Assembly (NCBI GenBank): GCA_011365025.1
Contig: RDOF01000002.1
Location: 114,555-178,554 of the forward strand
Reading direction: 5' to 3'
DNA from: Candidatus Thorarchaeota archaeon
Lineage (GTDB): Archaea; Asgardarchaeota; Thorarchaeia; Thorarchaeales; Thorarchaeaceae
Length of the DNA: 64,000 bases
The position numbers and the translations under genes were made by a program. Under the pieces are notes generated by a model, which had not been told where the DNA came from, searched no databases, and was given only the letters and a program-made list of their open reading frames with translations. Every line of letters begins with the position of its first letter. Position 1 is the first letter of the stretch. Below are positions 9,001-17,063 of this stretch, piece after piece.

Positions 9001-9477
9001 ATGAAACACTTCACAGATGACCAAATCATAGCTCAGATACGTGCAGCTCTGGATGACATGCCCGCCAATGAGATGAGAATACTGACAGTGGTCTGCAACT
9101 GGTGTTCGTATGCAGGCGCCGACAGCGCAGGCGTTTCCCGTTTCCAGCAACCGACCACTGTTCGTGATATTCGGGTGATGTGCACGGGTAGAGTTTCCGT
9201 GACACACATTCTTGAGGCCTTCAGACTTGGGGCTGATATGGTGTGGATCTCTGGATGTCACTTCGGAGACTGCCATTATGTTGATGGTAATGTTGCCTTT
9301 GAGAGAAGATTTGCTATTGCCAAGAGAATTGTGGAGAAGGCTGGCTTGGAGCCGGACAGACTACAATTCACGCAGATCAGTGCCAGCGAGGGCTCAATCT
9401 GGGCTGAGACTGTGAAGAAGCTCTCAGAGCTGGCTGACAAGTTAGGACCAAGTCCCCTGAGGCAAAGGAGGCGATAA
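6025..9477 (+). CDS. hdrA: Giant HdrA: two tandem HdrA modules fused to an MvhD-like domain
   Basis: HdrA carries the flavin that can bifurcate electrons. This 1150-residue protein has, in order: FAD site GAGIAG (12-17) with a ferredoxin insert (CTGCGDCERVC near 109-119 and CIECMTCVKTC near 156-166); an HdrA N-terminal-type domain (VIVCSCGIN near 450); a second FAD site GAGVAG near 591; two 4Fe-4S motifs (CVGCGTCEVNC near 942 and CAGCGKCAAGC near 970); and an MvhD-like C-terminus (VVCNWCSYAGAD near 1020, GCHFGDCHY near 1078). Ordinary HdrA is about 650 residues with one FAD module. The arrangement recalls QmoA and QmoB joined end to end. The frame is open upstream to 5734, but the hydrophilic start MAETSTKP at 6025 precedes the FAD strand; ATG 5980 is an alternative. 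hdrC follows after 1 base. Confidence 0.88.
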   Translation: MAETSTKPIVIIGAGIAGMRAALDLAEMGVKVFMVEKLPSIGGHMSQLDKTFPTLDCSMCIQGPWMVDCSRHPNIEILAYSEVTDVSGERGDFNVKVLKHSRRVNPEKCTGCGDCERVCPIEVPNEYDMGLKMRKAAYIPFPQAVPNIATVDIENCIECMTCVKTCKAEAINFDIGDETVEINAGSIIMATGYALLDASSVPEYGYGRFPNVVTSLEYERMVSASGPTGGIVMRPSDGREPHRIAFIQCVGSRDVNHCAYCSRICCTYATKEAIITKEHTPEVHIDILYNDMRAFGKGFEEFIVRGETEYAINYVKGLPSEVREDPNTRSLIIKHSDAKGHEVLRDTYDLVVLCPAMVPNSNSELMQKLGLKTDQYGFLMGTPTETVHTGIPGIHMCGACHMPKDIPDSVAQGSAAAAMAAMDIVLPQKAEGEVLTEADLELMAAEPRIGVIVCSCGINIAGTVDVAEVTDYARSLPGVVYAENLLYSCSSDAQEVIKEAIKEHNLNRVVVASCTPRTHEPLFRATIEEAGLNKYLFELANIREHCSWVHQGAKDEATAKASDLVRMSVARARLLEPQEEAVTKIEPTVLVIGAGVAGMTAADVIAQKGFKVLLAEKEDKVGGFLNEIRTVNFDHRPTEDIVKEFEAAIHANPNIELMLESEVVEAKGSVGDFDVTIKTGKSKKEFKVGVVIVATGATALEEKGLYGLRKLDSVVTEVEFNQKLVEGATYKDGETYAVIHCAGSREDGSLEGSRTWCSAICCFVSIEHTLELLEKHPNSRVIHFYRDLRVFYTGEDKYREARKKGVIFVRYDADSPPVVKKGKNKALRVEVRDQVFGADVAVEVDHVRLATAMVPREKNKAVSELFKVPLNMSGFFMEAHPKLRPVDFQTDGVFVAGTATAPKSIGESIAQGRGAASRALIPLVSGIRKAEAIVSVVDPEVCVGCGTCEVNCAYNAIEVVPGDGGHDYAVSNPVLCAGCGKCAAGCPSGAITMKHFTDDQIIAQIRAALDDMPANEMRILTVVCNWCSYAGADSAGVSRFQQPTTVRDIRVMCTGRVSVTHILEAFRLGADMVWISGCHFGDCHYVDGNVAFERRFAIAKRIVEKAGLEPDRLQFTQISASEGSIWAETVKKLSELADKLGPSPLRQRRR

Positions 9478-9478
9478 G

Positions 9479-9997
9479 ATGACAGAGACCTGGGGTCAGT
9501 TCAAATCATTTGATGGAAAGAAGTTCGAAGCATTGGACCCTGAGTTTACCAAAAAGGTTTCAGACCTCCTTGGAGGTCAAGACCTGACAGCATGTTTTCA
9601 ATGTGCGAAGTGCTCAGCGGGCTGTCCTGTGTCAGATAAAGTGAATATCCAGATTCATGAGGTCATGCGCATGCTCCTCTTTGGTCTGCCTGAAGTATTA
9701 GAGACCGATATGGTCTGGCTTTGTACAACCTGCTATACCTGTCAAGAACGTTGTCCACAGGGTATTGATATCACTGACATTCTCTTTGGCCTGAAGAACA
9801 TGGCCTTCAAGAAGGGAATCGCGCCGCAGGGCTACATTGCCGCAAGGCAATCCCTCTATGATGTGGGCAAGCTCTACGAGCCAACCGACTGGGAACGCGA
9901 AGAGCTGGAACTTGAGGATGTCCCAGAATTGAATGTCGATGATACAAAGAAGATACTGGACAAGACTGGGCTAATGAAGTTGGAGGAGGCTGAGTAG
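9479..9997 (+). CDS. hdrC: Heterodisulfide reductase subunit C (HdrC), second copy
   Basis: A 172-residue ferredoxin-like subunit with CFQCAKCSAGCP near residues 39-50 and CTTCYTCQERCP near 80-91. It starts at ATG 9479, 1 base after the stop of hdrA-mvhD, and is followed after 1 base by hdrB. This gives a complete HdrA-HdrC-HdrB operon. It differs clearly from the first copy at 454, so the two HdrBC pairs probably serve different partners and are not a recent duplication. Role: relay between the second flavin half of HdrA and HdrB. Confidence 0.92.
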   Translation: MTETWGQFKSFDGKKFEALDPEFTKKVSDLLGGQDLTACFQCAKCSAGCPVSDKVNIQIHEVMRMLLFGLPEVLETDMVWLCTTCYTCQERCPQGIDITDILFGLKNMAFKKGIAPQGYIAARQSLYDVGKLYEPTDWEREELELEDVPELNVDDTKKILDKTGLMKLEEAE

Positions 9998-9998
9998 G

Positions 9999-10874
9999 AT
10001 GGCGCATACATACGAGGTATTTCTTGGCTGTGCGATACCAAACCGCTTCAACAACTATGAGGCTTCAATGCGCGAGGTTGCCAAAGAGCTGGGAATCGAG
10101 CTCTTGGACTTTGACGGAGCCTCCTGTTGCGGAACCGTTGTGTTGAAGTCAATCGACGAAAACAGCTGGTTGGCAATGTCGGGACGAAACATCGCATTGG
10201 CTGAGAGTCGTGGGCACGACATTGTCACGCCTTGCAATGGCTGTTTTGGGTCGTTGAAGGACACAGACCATGTGCTGCATGTCGATGACGCACATCGTAA
10301 GGCAGTGAATAAAGCCCTGAATCCCTTAGGTCTGGAGTATACTGGAAAGGCCAAGGTCCGCCATTTCGTGGAAGTATTGTATGACTTGAAGGATGAGATC
10401 AAGAAGAGGATTGTAAAACCGCTTGATGGCCTGAGGATTGCCTTCCATCCTGGCTGTCATCTTATTCGTCCTTCAAATGTTGCAGGCTTTGATGACCCAG
10501 AGCTACCACGAAAGGTGGATGAGCTTCTGGAGCTCACTGGTGCCAGGAGTGTTCCCTGGGGAATGAAGCTCTCCTGTTGCGGTTCGCCTTTGTTGATTGC
10601 AAGTGAAGAGGTGGCTACTAAGATAATCAAGGAGAAAATGGAGTCTGCAAAAGAGGGCGGTGCAAACTGTCTTGTCACAAATTGCCCAGCTTGCCACACT
10701 CAATTCGATGTTCAAGTCCTTGGTCTCAAGGATGACAATGGAGAATCGCTGGAACTGCCGGCACTCTTTGTGACACAGGTTCTTGGAATAGCGATGGGCA
10801 TTGACCCAGAGCAACTTGGGTTCGAGCTCAATAGAGTTTCCCTGGACCCAATTGCTGAGATTCTCGGCATTTAG
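9999..10874 (+). CDS. hdrB: Heterodisulfide reductase subunit B (HdrB), second copy
   Basis: A 291-residue CCG-domain protein. First domain: FLGC near residue 9, GASCCG near 40-45, PCNGC near 79-83. Second: HPGC near 152, LSCCGSP near 194-200, NCPACH near 231-236. All cysteines needed for two non-cubane clusters are present. It closes the hdrA-hdrC-hdrB operon. The gene ends 26 bases before the convergent minus-strand gene at 10901. The natural disulfide or other acceptor is unknown. Confidence 0.92.
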   Translation: MAHTYEVFLGCAIPNRFNNYEASMREVAKELGIELLDFDGASCCGTVVLKSIDENSWLAMSGRNIALAESRGHDIVTPCNGCFGSLKDTDHVLHVDDAHRKAVNKALNPLGLEYTGKAKVRHFVEVLYDLKDEIKKRIVKPLDGLRIAFHPGCHLIRPSNVAGFDDPELPRKVDELLELTGARSVPWGMKLSCCGSPLLIASEEVATKIIKEKMESAKEGGANCLVTNCPACHTQFDVQVLGLKDDNGESLELPALFVTQVLGIAMGIDPEQLGFELNRVSLDPIAEILGI

Positions 10875-10900
10875 AATACCATTAGTCAGGCTGGATGATG

Positions 10901-11467
10901 CTAGGACATTGTCTTGTTCTCACCATAGAAGAGCTCACCTAGGCTCTTCATTGCATCACGTACACATTCCTTCTTCCCGCTCACCTGTAAATGATGGTCA
11001 CCATCAAGGTGAATCAACACGCCGCAGTGCTCTGCAAGTTCCGAAACAACTTCCACGGGAATATCTTCAGGAAGACGGATGCGAAAGAATGCTACATCCT
11101 TCTCTCTGGGAATATCTGAGATAGGTGTCTTTGCCTCTTTTTCCGGCTCCGTTTCACTTTGAATGGCCTCGTCGAATCGCTCTTCCCATTGCTTTCGATA
11201 ATCTACACCCTCTTTCTCCTCAGCCCATACCATCAGGACTTCTCGGAGACTCTGTATCTTAGTTTCCATTTCATATCTAAGAGTAGTATCGTGCTGGTCG
11301 GTGGCCTTGATGTCCTCTTCAAATCCGCCAAGATACTCGATGACCATCTTGGCATTTCGAAGGTCGGCATAGGTCAGGTCGGGAATGAACACATCCTTGG
11401 ACCTTAGCTCTCCAAGAAGACCGTTTAGCACCATCCATCCTGCTCTTAGGCCCGGAATTGAAACCAC
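10901..11467 (-). CDS. DUF2096-like small protein encoded with HdrA
   Basis: A 188-residue soluble protein starting at GTG 11467. The N-terminal half (GWMVLNGLLGELRSKDVFIPDLTYADLRNAKMVI, in part) resembles archaeal DUF2096 proteins from memory; the middle is charged and the C-terminal 70 residues look like a small alpha/beta domain (VAFFRIRLPEDI, VLIHLDGDHHLQVSG). It starts 7 bases after the stop of the tandem HdrA gene, so it is the third gene of that operon. No cysteines suited to a cluster are seen. An accessory or regulatory role for the Hdr complex is inferred from position only. Confidence 0.55.
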   Translation of the reverse strand: MVSIPGLRAGWMVLNGLLGELRSKDVFIPDLTYADLRNAKMVIEYLGGFEEDIKATDQHDTTLRYEMETKIQSLREVLMVWAEEKEGVDYRKQWEERFDEAIQSETEPEKEAKTPISDIPREKDVAFFRIRLPEDIPVEVVSELAEHCGVLIHLDGDHHLQVSGKKECVRDAMKSLGELFYGENKTMS

Positions 11468-11474
11468 GCCTTCT

Positions 11475-14400
11475 TCACTCCCTCAGCATCTCTTCTATCT
11501 GATCAAGGAAGCTCTTCTCACGCCACCATCTGAGGTCTCTCGCGCCAGTAGGGCAAATTGCACAGCAGGCACCGCATCCCTCGCAGGCAAGCTCGTTAGT
11601 CACACTCTTCTTCACGCCCGGTGAAACCTCTACCATGGATACAGCATCGTAGGGACAGATTTCAGAATAGTGACAGAGATCACAGCCAACACACAAGTCC
11701 TCGTCAACATCAGCAGTGAGCAGCTCTATTTCCACAGTTCCGAGATTCAGCGGCGCCGTGGCCTGAGCAGCGGCACCCCTTGCCTGATTGACAGAGTCTG
11801 AGATACTCTTTGCATATGTAGTTCCAAGAAAAACTCCGGGGACAGTAGTTTCCACGGGCCTGAACTTCATGTGCATCTCCAAGAGGAAGCCGTCTTGCCC
11901 TCGGCTTATGCCAAGTGCCTTCACCAGCTCATTGACGTCGTGAGGAACCTCAAGACCAACTGCCAGAATAATCATATCTGAACGGATTCTGAAGGTTTCC
12001 TGTGAGAGTGTGTCATAGATGGTAACAATTGCATCGTCGGAATCAGGAGCCTTCTCCACGGTAATCGGTCGCTCCCTGAGCCAACGCAAGTAGGTCACAC
12101 CGTTCTGACGGTTCTCTCTCCACATCTCTTCCATGCCATTTGCAAAGGGTCGAATGTGCTCTTTGTAAGCAGAGAAGATTTTGGCTTCCGGAAACATCTC
12201 CTTGAGTTCATGTTGCATTGCAATGACTGCTGAGCAACAGACTCTCGAGCAGTATCGATTTCCTTCTCCTGGAGTCTGTCTTGATCCGACACAGTGGATG
12301 AAGATTGGATTCTTTGGTGCTTTCTTCAGTTCGCCTGCCTTTAGCTTCTTCTCAAGGTCCAGAGTAGTCATGACTCCGGGGACTTCTCCCCAGCCATACT
12401 CGCCAAGTTTGGGCTCATAGGTGTCAGTTCCAACAGTGATGACCATTGTTCCTATTGTATGGACAGTTTCTTCTCCAGAGGTGAAGTTTCTCACAGTCAT
12501 CTCATAGTTGCCATAAGTTCCATCTCTCTTCACTACCTTTGAATTGAGAAGAACCTTGATCCGTTTCTCCTTTTCAACCTCGGATTTTAGTTCGTCAACA
12601 ATATCTTGAGCCGACTCCATCTTTGGAAATACTCTGTATAAGTCATTCAGACGTCCTCCTAGGCGAGCCTCTTTCTCGACAAGAATGACATCGAAACCTT
12701 TTCTGCTGATGTCCAAAGCAGCCTTCATTCCTGAAACACCGCCTCCAACAACCATCACTGCTCGTGTCACTGTGACGGGCTTCAGAGGAACTATTTCGTT
12801 GTTCACTGCCTTGGCAACAGCACTTCTTATCATGTCCTGAGCTTTCTCTTGCCTTTCAGCAACCGGTGCCTTTGCATTAACGAGGGCCAGCTGCTCACGT
12901 AGACCAACTGGGCCTACTAGGTAGTATCCCGAGAGTCCTGCAGCCTCCAAGGCACTTCTAAACGTCTGCTCATGTTGAAGGGGTGAACAAGAGCCAACGA
13001 CGACTCGGTTAAGTTTATGCTCCAGAATGGCATCCGTAACAAGCTGTTGTCCAGGGTCACTGCACATGAAGATGTAGTCAGTTGAATAGGCTACATTCGG
13101 CAAATCCTTTGCCCACTCAGCCAATCCTGGCGAATCGATAACATTCCCTATGATTCCGCCACAATGACAGATGAACACGCCGACTCTCGGTTCCTCTGCG
13201 ACCTCAAGCGGGGGCGGTTTCTCAACCTCTGGAGGATTTGGAAGCGGGAGTATCGAATGTGCCGCCATTGCAGCACCCTTTCCCTCATTGACCGAGTCTG
13301 TTCCGTCCTTGGGACCGTGCGCACATCCGGCGACAAACACTCCCGGACGCTTGGTTTCAAGGGTGGCGGAACTTGAATTCGCTTCTTGGATGTACCCCAT
13401 TTCATTGATATCGATTTTGAGAATCTTTGCAAGCTCTTCTGTCCCTTTGGATGGCCTGAAACTGGCATTGAGGACAACCATGGAGATCTTCTCAAGTTCG
13501 ATGATTTTGCCTGTATCGGTATCTTCCATCTTTACAAAGAGGTCACGCGTATCTGGGTCCTCAGATATCTCAGCAACCCTTCCTCGAATGAACTTGATAC
13601 CCTGATTCTTCTGGGTGTCCCAGAGAAACTCCTCCAGCGCCTTTCCTGCAGTGCGCATGTCCATGTATGTATAGATGATTTCGCAGTGGTCCTCCGGATA
13701 ATGCATCCTGGTGACCTGTGCTAGTTTGGACCCAAAGGAGCAACACACTCGGTTACAGTGCTTACTATATCCTTGTATATTCTCGCGTACATCTCTGCTT
13801 CCCACGCAGTTCACAAACAGGATTCTTTCAGGTTCTCTACCATCTGATGGTCTGACCATGTGTGCATCGGTAGGTCCTGTTGGATGCGTTTGTCGGTCAT
13901 ACTCGAGGCTTGTGACTACATTGGGGAATATACCATAGCCGTACTCGCCATAGTCAAGTGGCTTGTATTCCTCCACTCCAGTTGCAACAATAATCGATCC
14001 AACGTTTAGTTCGTATACCTTGTCCTCATCATCATAAATGATACAGTCGTTGGGACATACCGCAGCGCATGTTCCGCATCCAATACACGACTGCCTGTCA
14101 ATGGCGGCAACTAATGGTATCTGCTGTGGGAAATTCATGTAGATTGCCTTGCGTAGAGAGAGACCGAAATCGTACTCGTTGGGAACTTCAACCGGACATG
14201 CCTGAATGCATGACTGACATCCGGTGCATGTATCTTCGTTGACATAACGTGCCTTCTTTCGTATTGTGACTGTGAAATTTCCTTTCGACCCAGTGACCTT
14301 CTCTATCGTGGACATGGCGTGGATTGTTATGTTGGGGTGTTTCCCGACAAAGGATGTCAGTGGGGTCATAACACAGGCGGAGCATTCGAGAGCCGGGAAT

Positions 14401-14579
14401 ATCTTGTAAATGGCAACATAGTTGCCACCAATGTTTACGGTCTTCTCAATCATGTGAGCATGATGTCCGCCATCACCTAGGGCCAATGCTGCATTAATCC
14501 CAGCCATACCGCCTCCAATCACAAGAACGTCAGTTGGCTTTGAGTCGGTCGTTGTTGTCTTTGCTGCGTCAGAGACCAT
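11475..14579 (-). CDS. hdrA: Second tandem HdrA (two HdrA modules, no MvhD tail)
   Basis: A 1034-residue flavin and iron-sulfur protein. Order: FAD site GGGMAG near residues 22-27; ferredoxin insert CTGCQSCIQAC and CIGCGTCAAVC near 115-175; HdrA N-terminal-type domain (GVFICHCGG near 466); second FAD site GGGVSG near 608; and terminal clusters CVGCDLCHYSEICP and CEGCGACCAICP near 965-1015. It ends after the ferredoxins, without the MvhD-like domain found in the 6025 protein. It lies in a minus-strand operon between a membrane protein and the DUF2096-like gene, with no HdrB or HdrC in the same transcript. It may share the HdrBC pairs encoded opposite or be a membrane-linked electron hub. Confidence 0.85.
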   Translation of the reverse strand: MVSDAAKTTTTDSKPTDVLVIGGGMAGINAALALGDGGHHAHMIEKTVNIGGNYVAIYKIFPALECSACVMTPLTSFVGKHPNITIHAMSTIEKVTGSKGNFTVTIRKKARYVNEDTCTGCQSCIQACPVEVPNEYDFGLSLRKAIYMNFPQQIPLVAAIDRQSCIGCGTCAAVCPNDCIIYDDEDKVYELNVGSIIVATGVEEYKPLDYGEYGYGIFPNVVTSLEYDRQTHPTGPTDAHMVRPSDGREPERILFVNCVGSRDVRENIQGYSKHCNRVCCSFGSKLAQVTRMHYPEDHCEIIYTYMDMRTAGKALEEFLWDTQKNQGIKFIRGRVAEISEDPDTRDLFVKMEDTDTGKIIELEKISMVVLNASFRPSKGTEELAKILKIDINEMGYIQEANSSSATLETKRPGVFVAGCAHGPKDGTDSVNEGKGAAMAAHSILPLPNPPEVEKPPPLEVAEEPRVGVFICHCGGIIGNVIDSPGLAEWAKDLPNVAYSTDYIFMCSDPGQQLVTDAILEHKLNRVVVGSCSPLQHEQTFRSALEAAGLSGYYLVGPVGLREQLALVNAKAPVAERQEKAQDMIRSAVAKAVNNEIVPLKPVTVTRAVMVVGGGVSGMKAALDISRKGFDVILVEKEARLGGRLNDLYRVFPKMESAQDIVDELKSEVEKEKRIKVLLNSKVVKRDGTYGNYEMTVRNFTSGEETVHTIGTMVITVGTDTYEPKLGEYGWGEVPGVMTTLDLEKKLKAGELKKAPKNPIFIHCVGSRQTPGEGNRYCSRVCCSAVIAMQHELKEMFPEAKIFSAYKEHIRPFANGMEEMWRENRQNGVTYLRWLRERPITVEKAPDSDDAIVTIYDTLSQETFRIRSDMIILAVGLEVPHDVNELVKALGISRGQDGFLLEMHMKFRPVETTVPGVFLGTTYAKSISDSVNQARGAAAQATAPLNLGTVEIELLTADVDEDLCVGCDLCHYSEICPYDAVSMVEVSPGVKKSVTNELACEGCGACCAICPTGARDLRWWREKSFLDQIEEMLRE

Positions 14580-14675
14580 ATTGAGCTCTCCAAGCTGCGG
14601 TTGTACAGGCGGCTTCAGGGAGAGAGGGATATAACAGTTGTGTCAGAGGCCACTCTTTCAACGAACCCCATCTAG

Positions 14676-15755
14676 CTACTGCTCCTTTCTCTGCCGCAAA
14701 TACAGGTACGCAATGGCGGAGAATACAACTGCGAGTCCATAGAGCGCGATTGGAATCCATAGGAATTCAAGCATCATTATCCTAGACAGATCTCTCCCAT
14801 ACCCAAAGGGTACAGGCAAGTAGATCCAGACTAGAAAGGCAAAGTATGCTATAGTCACAATCCATCTGTATACCTTCTTCATGTTAAAGGCGTACATGTA
14901 AGTGAAGACCCACAGGAAAACAAACCCAGACAGAAACATTGGCCACATGTCTGCACTTTCTCCCAGCGCAGTATTATACACCGCAACGAAGAACGCGTGG
15001 ATGCCTACAAACCCCTCTACAAAGACCACCCACCTTCTGTCCACATGAATGTAGGTGTATGCAACAGCCATTTGCGTAAAGAGCACGAACATGTAGAAGA
15101 AACCGGTTATCAGTTGTGGGTCGTAGAACATTGGATGGAACCAGAATGTGTAGACCATAGCCCAAGCTATTGGATACATATGAAGCCGACGTACAAGACC
15201 TGACACCCGCGCAGTCATTGGCTTTCCAGCTCTCTTTCCAAGAAACAGGCCTCGTCTTGGATTCTCTATGATGAGAATCAGAACAAGCATAACAATGACT
15301 GAACCCTGACTTGTCCAGATTGGCACATCTTGAGCAAGTCCATCAAACCAGATGTGCGTCTGAATTAAGTGGAGAAAAATGAAGAAGATGTTTATGACCA
15401 GTATGCCCCAATTGTATTTAGTAATGCCCTTTGCTGGTCTTGTCTTCAGCTCGACGAGATTCTTTTGAGCCCAGTAGATTGTTGCCCAAACGGAAATCTG
15501 ATGTGCAAGATACATCCCCCAAACGATTACTTGTGCTGTGAAGTTAGGGTCTGGGAGCTGCCAGTAGTACCACTCTGGTCCTGTATCGGGTCCAAGAACA
15601 AAACGGTCAAGGTATGGACCGACAATCCAAATCACAATAGTGAACACGGCCGAGAACAATATGCTCACTATCCATAACTGAAATGCAGTGAGCGCCCCTG
15701 TTTTTTCGGCATGGCTTTCTGCTTCTGTTGCTTGAGGCTCATGTGGATCGGACAT
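14676..15755 (-). CDS. Multi-span membrane protein linked to HdrA
   Basis: A 359-residue integral membrane protein with about nine hydrophobic segments. Several conserved-looking histidines fall in or near helices (AHQISVWATIYW, HLIQTHIW, HMYPIAWAMVYTFWFHPMF). It is the first gene of the operon leading to tandem HdrA, 96 bases upstream. Seen: a hydrophilic N-terminus of about 22 residues and a basic C-terminus (YLRQRKEQ). It does not look like HdrE or a known ion pump that I can name. A membrane anchor or quinone-linked or heme-bearing partner for the Hdr complex is inference. ATG at 15755. Confidence 0.65.
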   Translation of the reverse strand: MSDPHEPQATEAESHAEKTGALTAFQLWIVSILFSAVFTIVIWIVGPYLDRFVLGPDTGPEWYYWQLPDPNFTAQVIVWGMYLAHQISVWATIYWAQKNLVELKTRPAKGITKYNWGILVINIFFIFLHLIQTHIWFDGLAQDVPIWTSQGSVIVMLVLILIIENPRRGLFLGKRAGKPMTARVSGLVRRLHMYPIAWAMVYTFWFHPMFYDPQLITGFFYMFVLFTQMAVAYTYIHVDRRWVVFVEGFVGIHAFFVAVYNTALGESADMWPMFLSGFVFLWVFTYMYAFNMKKVYRWIVTIAYFAFLVWIYLPVPFGYGRDLSRIMMLEFLWIPIALYGLAVVFSAIAYLYLRQRKEQ

Positions 15756-15868
15756 CTAGTTTCCCTCTCTCAAGATGAATTGGACTTTCGACTTGCCTTA
15801 AAAAACCGTTCCTTTGGATGATTCTGGCAAGTTCCCAATTCACTGAATTGAGATTAAAAAGAGGAGTC

Positions 15869-15888
15869 GGGGCAACGCTGATTGCCCC
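15869..15888 (-). terminator. Hairpin terminator after the ABC exporter operon
   Basis: A perfect 7-base-pair stem (GGGGCAA / TTGCCCC) with a 6-base loop lies just beyond the stop of the ABC permease (15903). On the minus strand it is followed by a stretch ending in CTTTTTAAT. On the plus strand it is followed by six T, so it may act in both directions. Confidence 0.6.
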
Positions 15889-15902
15889 TTTTTTAACTGC
15901 GT

Positions 15903-17063
15903 TTAGGTTGTTCCATATTTCCTGAATAGCAGAATGCCAACTAGAAGAACAGCAATCCCAATCACTGACACAACGGCGAGATTCATCCAGATTGATGAAG
16001 TGGCTATTGGAGCGCCTCTCAGGAATAACGTGGTCAAGGACTCTGTCACATAGTTGCTCGGCATGAACTGGGCGATAACCTCTGCTGCTCCACCAAGAGG
16101 CATGAATGTGCCTAGGAACATCTGGGGCATGATGAAGATGAATGACACTCCAGTTGCTATCTCAGCTGACTTGGAAACAGTGGCTGCTACCAGACCAAAT
16201 CCTACGTTCACCAACGAGAATGCCAAGAGCATACTGAACGCAAAGGCAATTCCTGCAGCGTCCGTTGCAGGTCGATACCCAATCATATAGGACGTTAGGA
16301 AGACAAGGACAACTTGAATCACTGCAATGATCATGTAGGAGATTACCTGACTCAGCATGAACTCATGGGATTTGAGCGGAGTAGTGCCCATTCGCTTCAA
16401 TAGCCCACCGTCTCTCTCCTCAGTCAATGACTGTGCAACAATCATTATCATGAAGATGCTTGCGAATGCGAATATTCCCGGAGCCATGAAATCCCACTGG
16501 GACAACGTGCTTGCCTCAACCATTGAAGGGCTTCCAATATCGACCGGTAAGTCAAGAGTAGTTGCTTCATTTCCGAACAGAGTGTTCAGCATCACTTGCC
16601 GTACGAGTGGCGGTACTGCGCTGCTTGCAATCATTGAGCCACTATCTACATAGAGTTCCACAGTCGTATTGGTCCACGAGCTCCCGTTCAGTGGGGACTC
16701 CCAGTAGGAGATGCAGCTATCGCCAAAACCCTGTGGGATCACAATGAATGCATCAAGGTTACCTTGGATTAGCTCTGAATGGCCCGTTTCATTGTCGTAG
16801 TAATAATGTACAGTCACTCCATCAAGTTCGGTGAGATTTCCCTCAAAGCTCTCTGCCCATTGCGCGTCCGTGGCCGCTGTGTCCAGATTGAGAAGACCAA
16901 TGTCAAAGCTGCTTGTACCTCCTTCTCCCATGCCTCCAAAAGCAAGGCCAAAGGTCGCTGTGACAATCAATGGGAATAGCAGAAGTAAGAAGAGAACTGC
17001 CGGCTGCCTGGTAAACATCTTCAGGTTCTTCTTTACAAGAGCTGATATGCGCCGAGTACCCAT
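15903..17063 (-). CDS. ABC-2 type transporter permease
   Basis: A 386-residue membrane subunit of an exporter. Seen: one N-terminal transmembrane helix (about residues 20-45), a large extracytoplasmic loop (about 50-195) rich in Ser, Thr and Asn, then about five helices from 205 to 382. This is the ABC-2 layout of drug, sodium or polymer exporters (NatB/DrrB type). It begins 1 base after the ATPase stop, so the two are co-translated. The substrate cannot be read from sequence. The operon ends at the hairpin 15869-15888. Confidence 0.85.
   Translation of the reverse strand: MGTRRISALVKKNLKMFTRQPAVLFLLLLFPLIVTATFGLAFGGMGEGGTSSFDIGLLNLDTAATDAQWAESFEGNLTELDGVTVHYYYDNETGHSELIQGNLDAFIVIPQGFGDSCISYWESPLNGSSWTNTTVELYVDSGSMIASSAVPPLVRQVMLNTLFGNEATTLDLPVDIGSPSMVEASTLSQWDFMAPGIFAFASIFMIMIVAQSLTEERDGGLLKRMGTTPLKSHEFMLSQVISYMIIAVIQVVLVFLTSYMIGYRPATDAAGIAFAFSMLLAFSLVNVGFGLVAATVSKSAEIATGVSFIFIMPQMFLGTFMPLGGAAEVIAQFMPSNYVTESLTTLFLRGAPIATSSIWMNLAVVSVIGIAVLLVGILLFRKYGTT

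Noticed and set aside
14676..15755. Calling the membrane protein HdrE or a b-type cytochrome
   Set aside because: Helix number and length do not fit HdrE, and the histidine spacing is not diagnostic.
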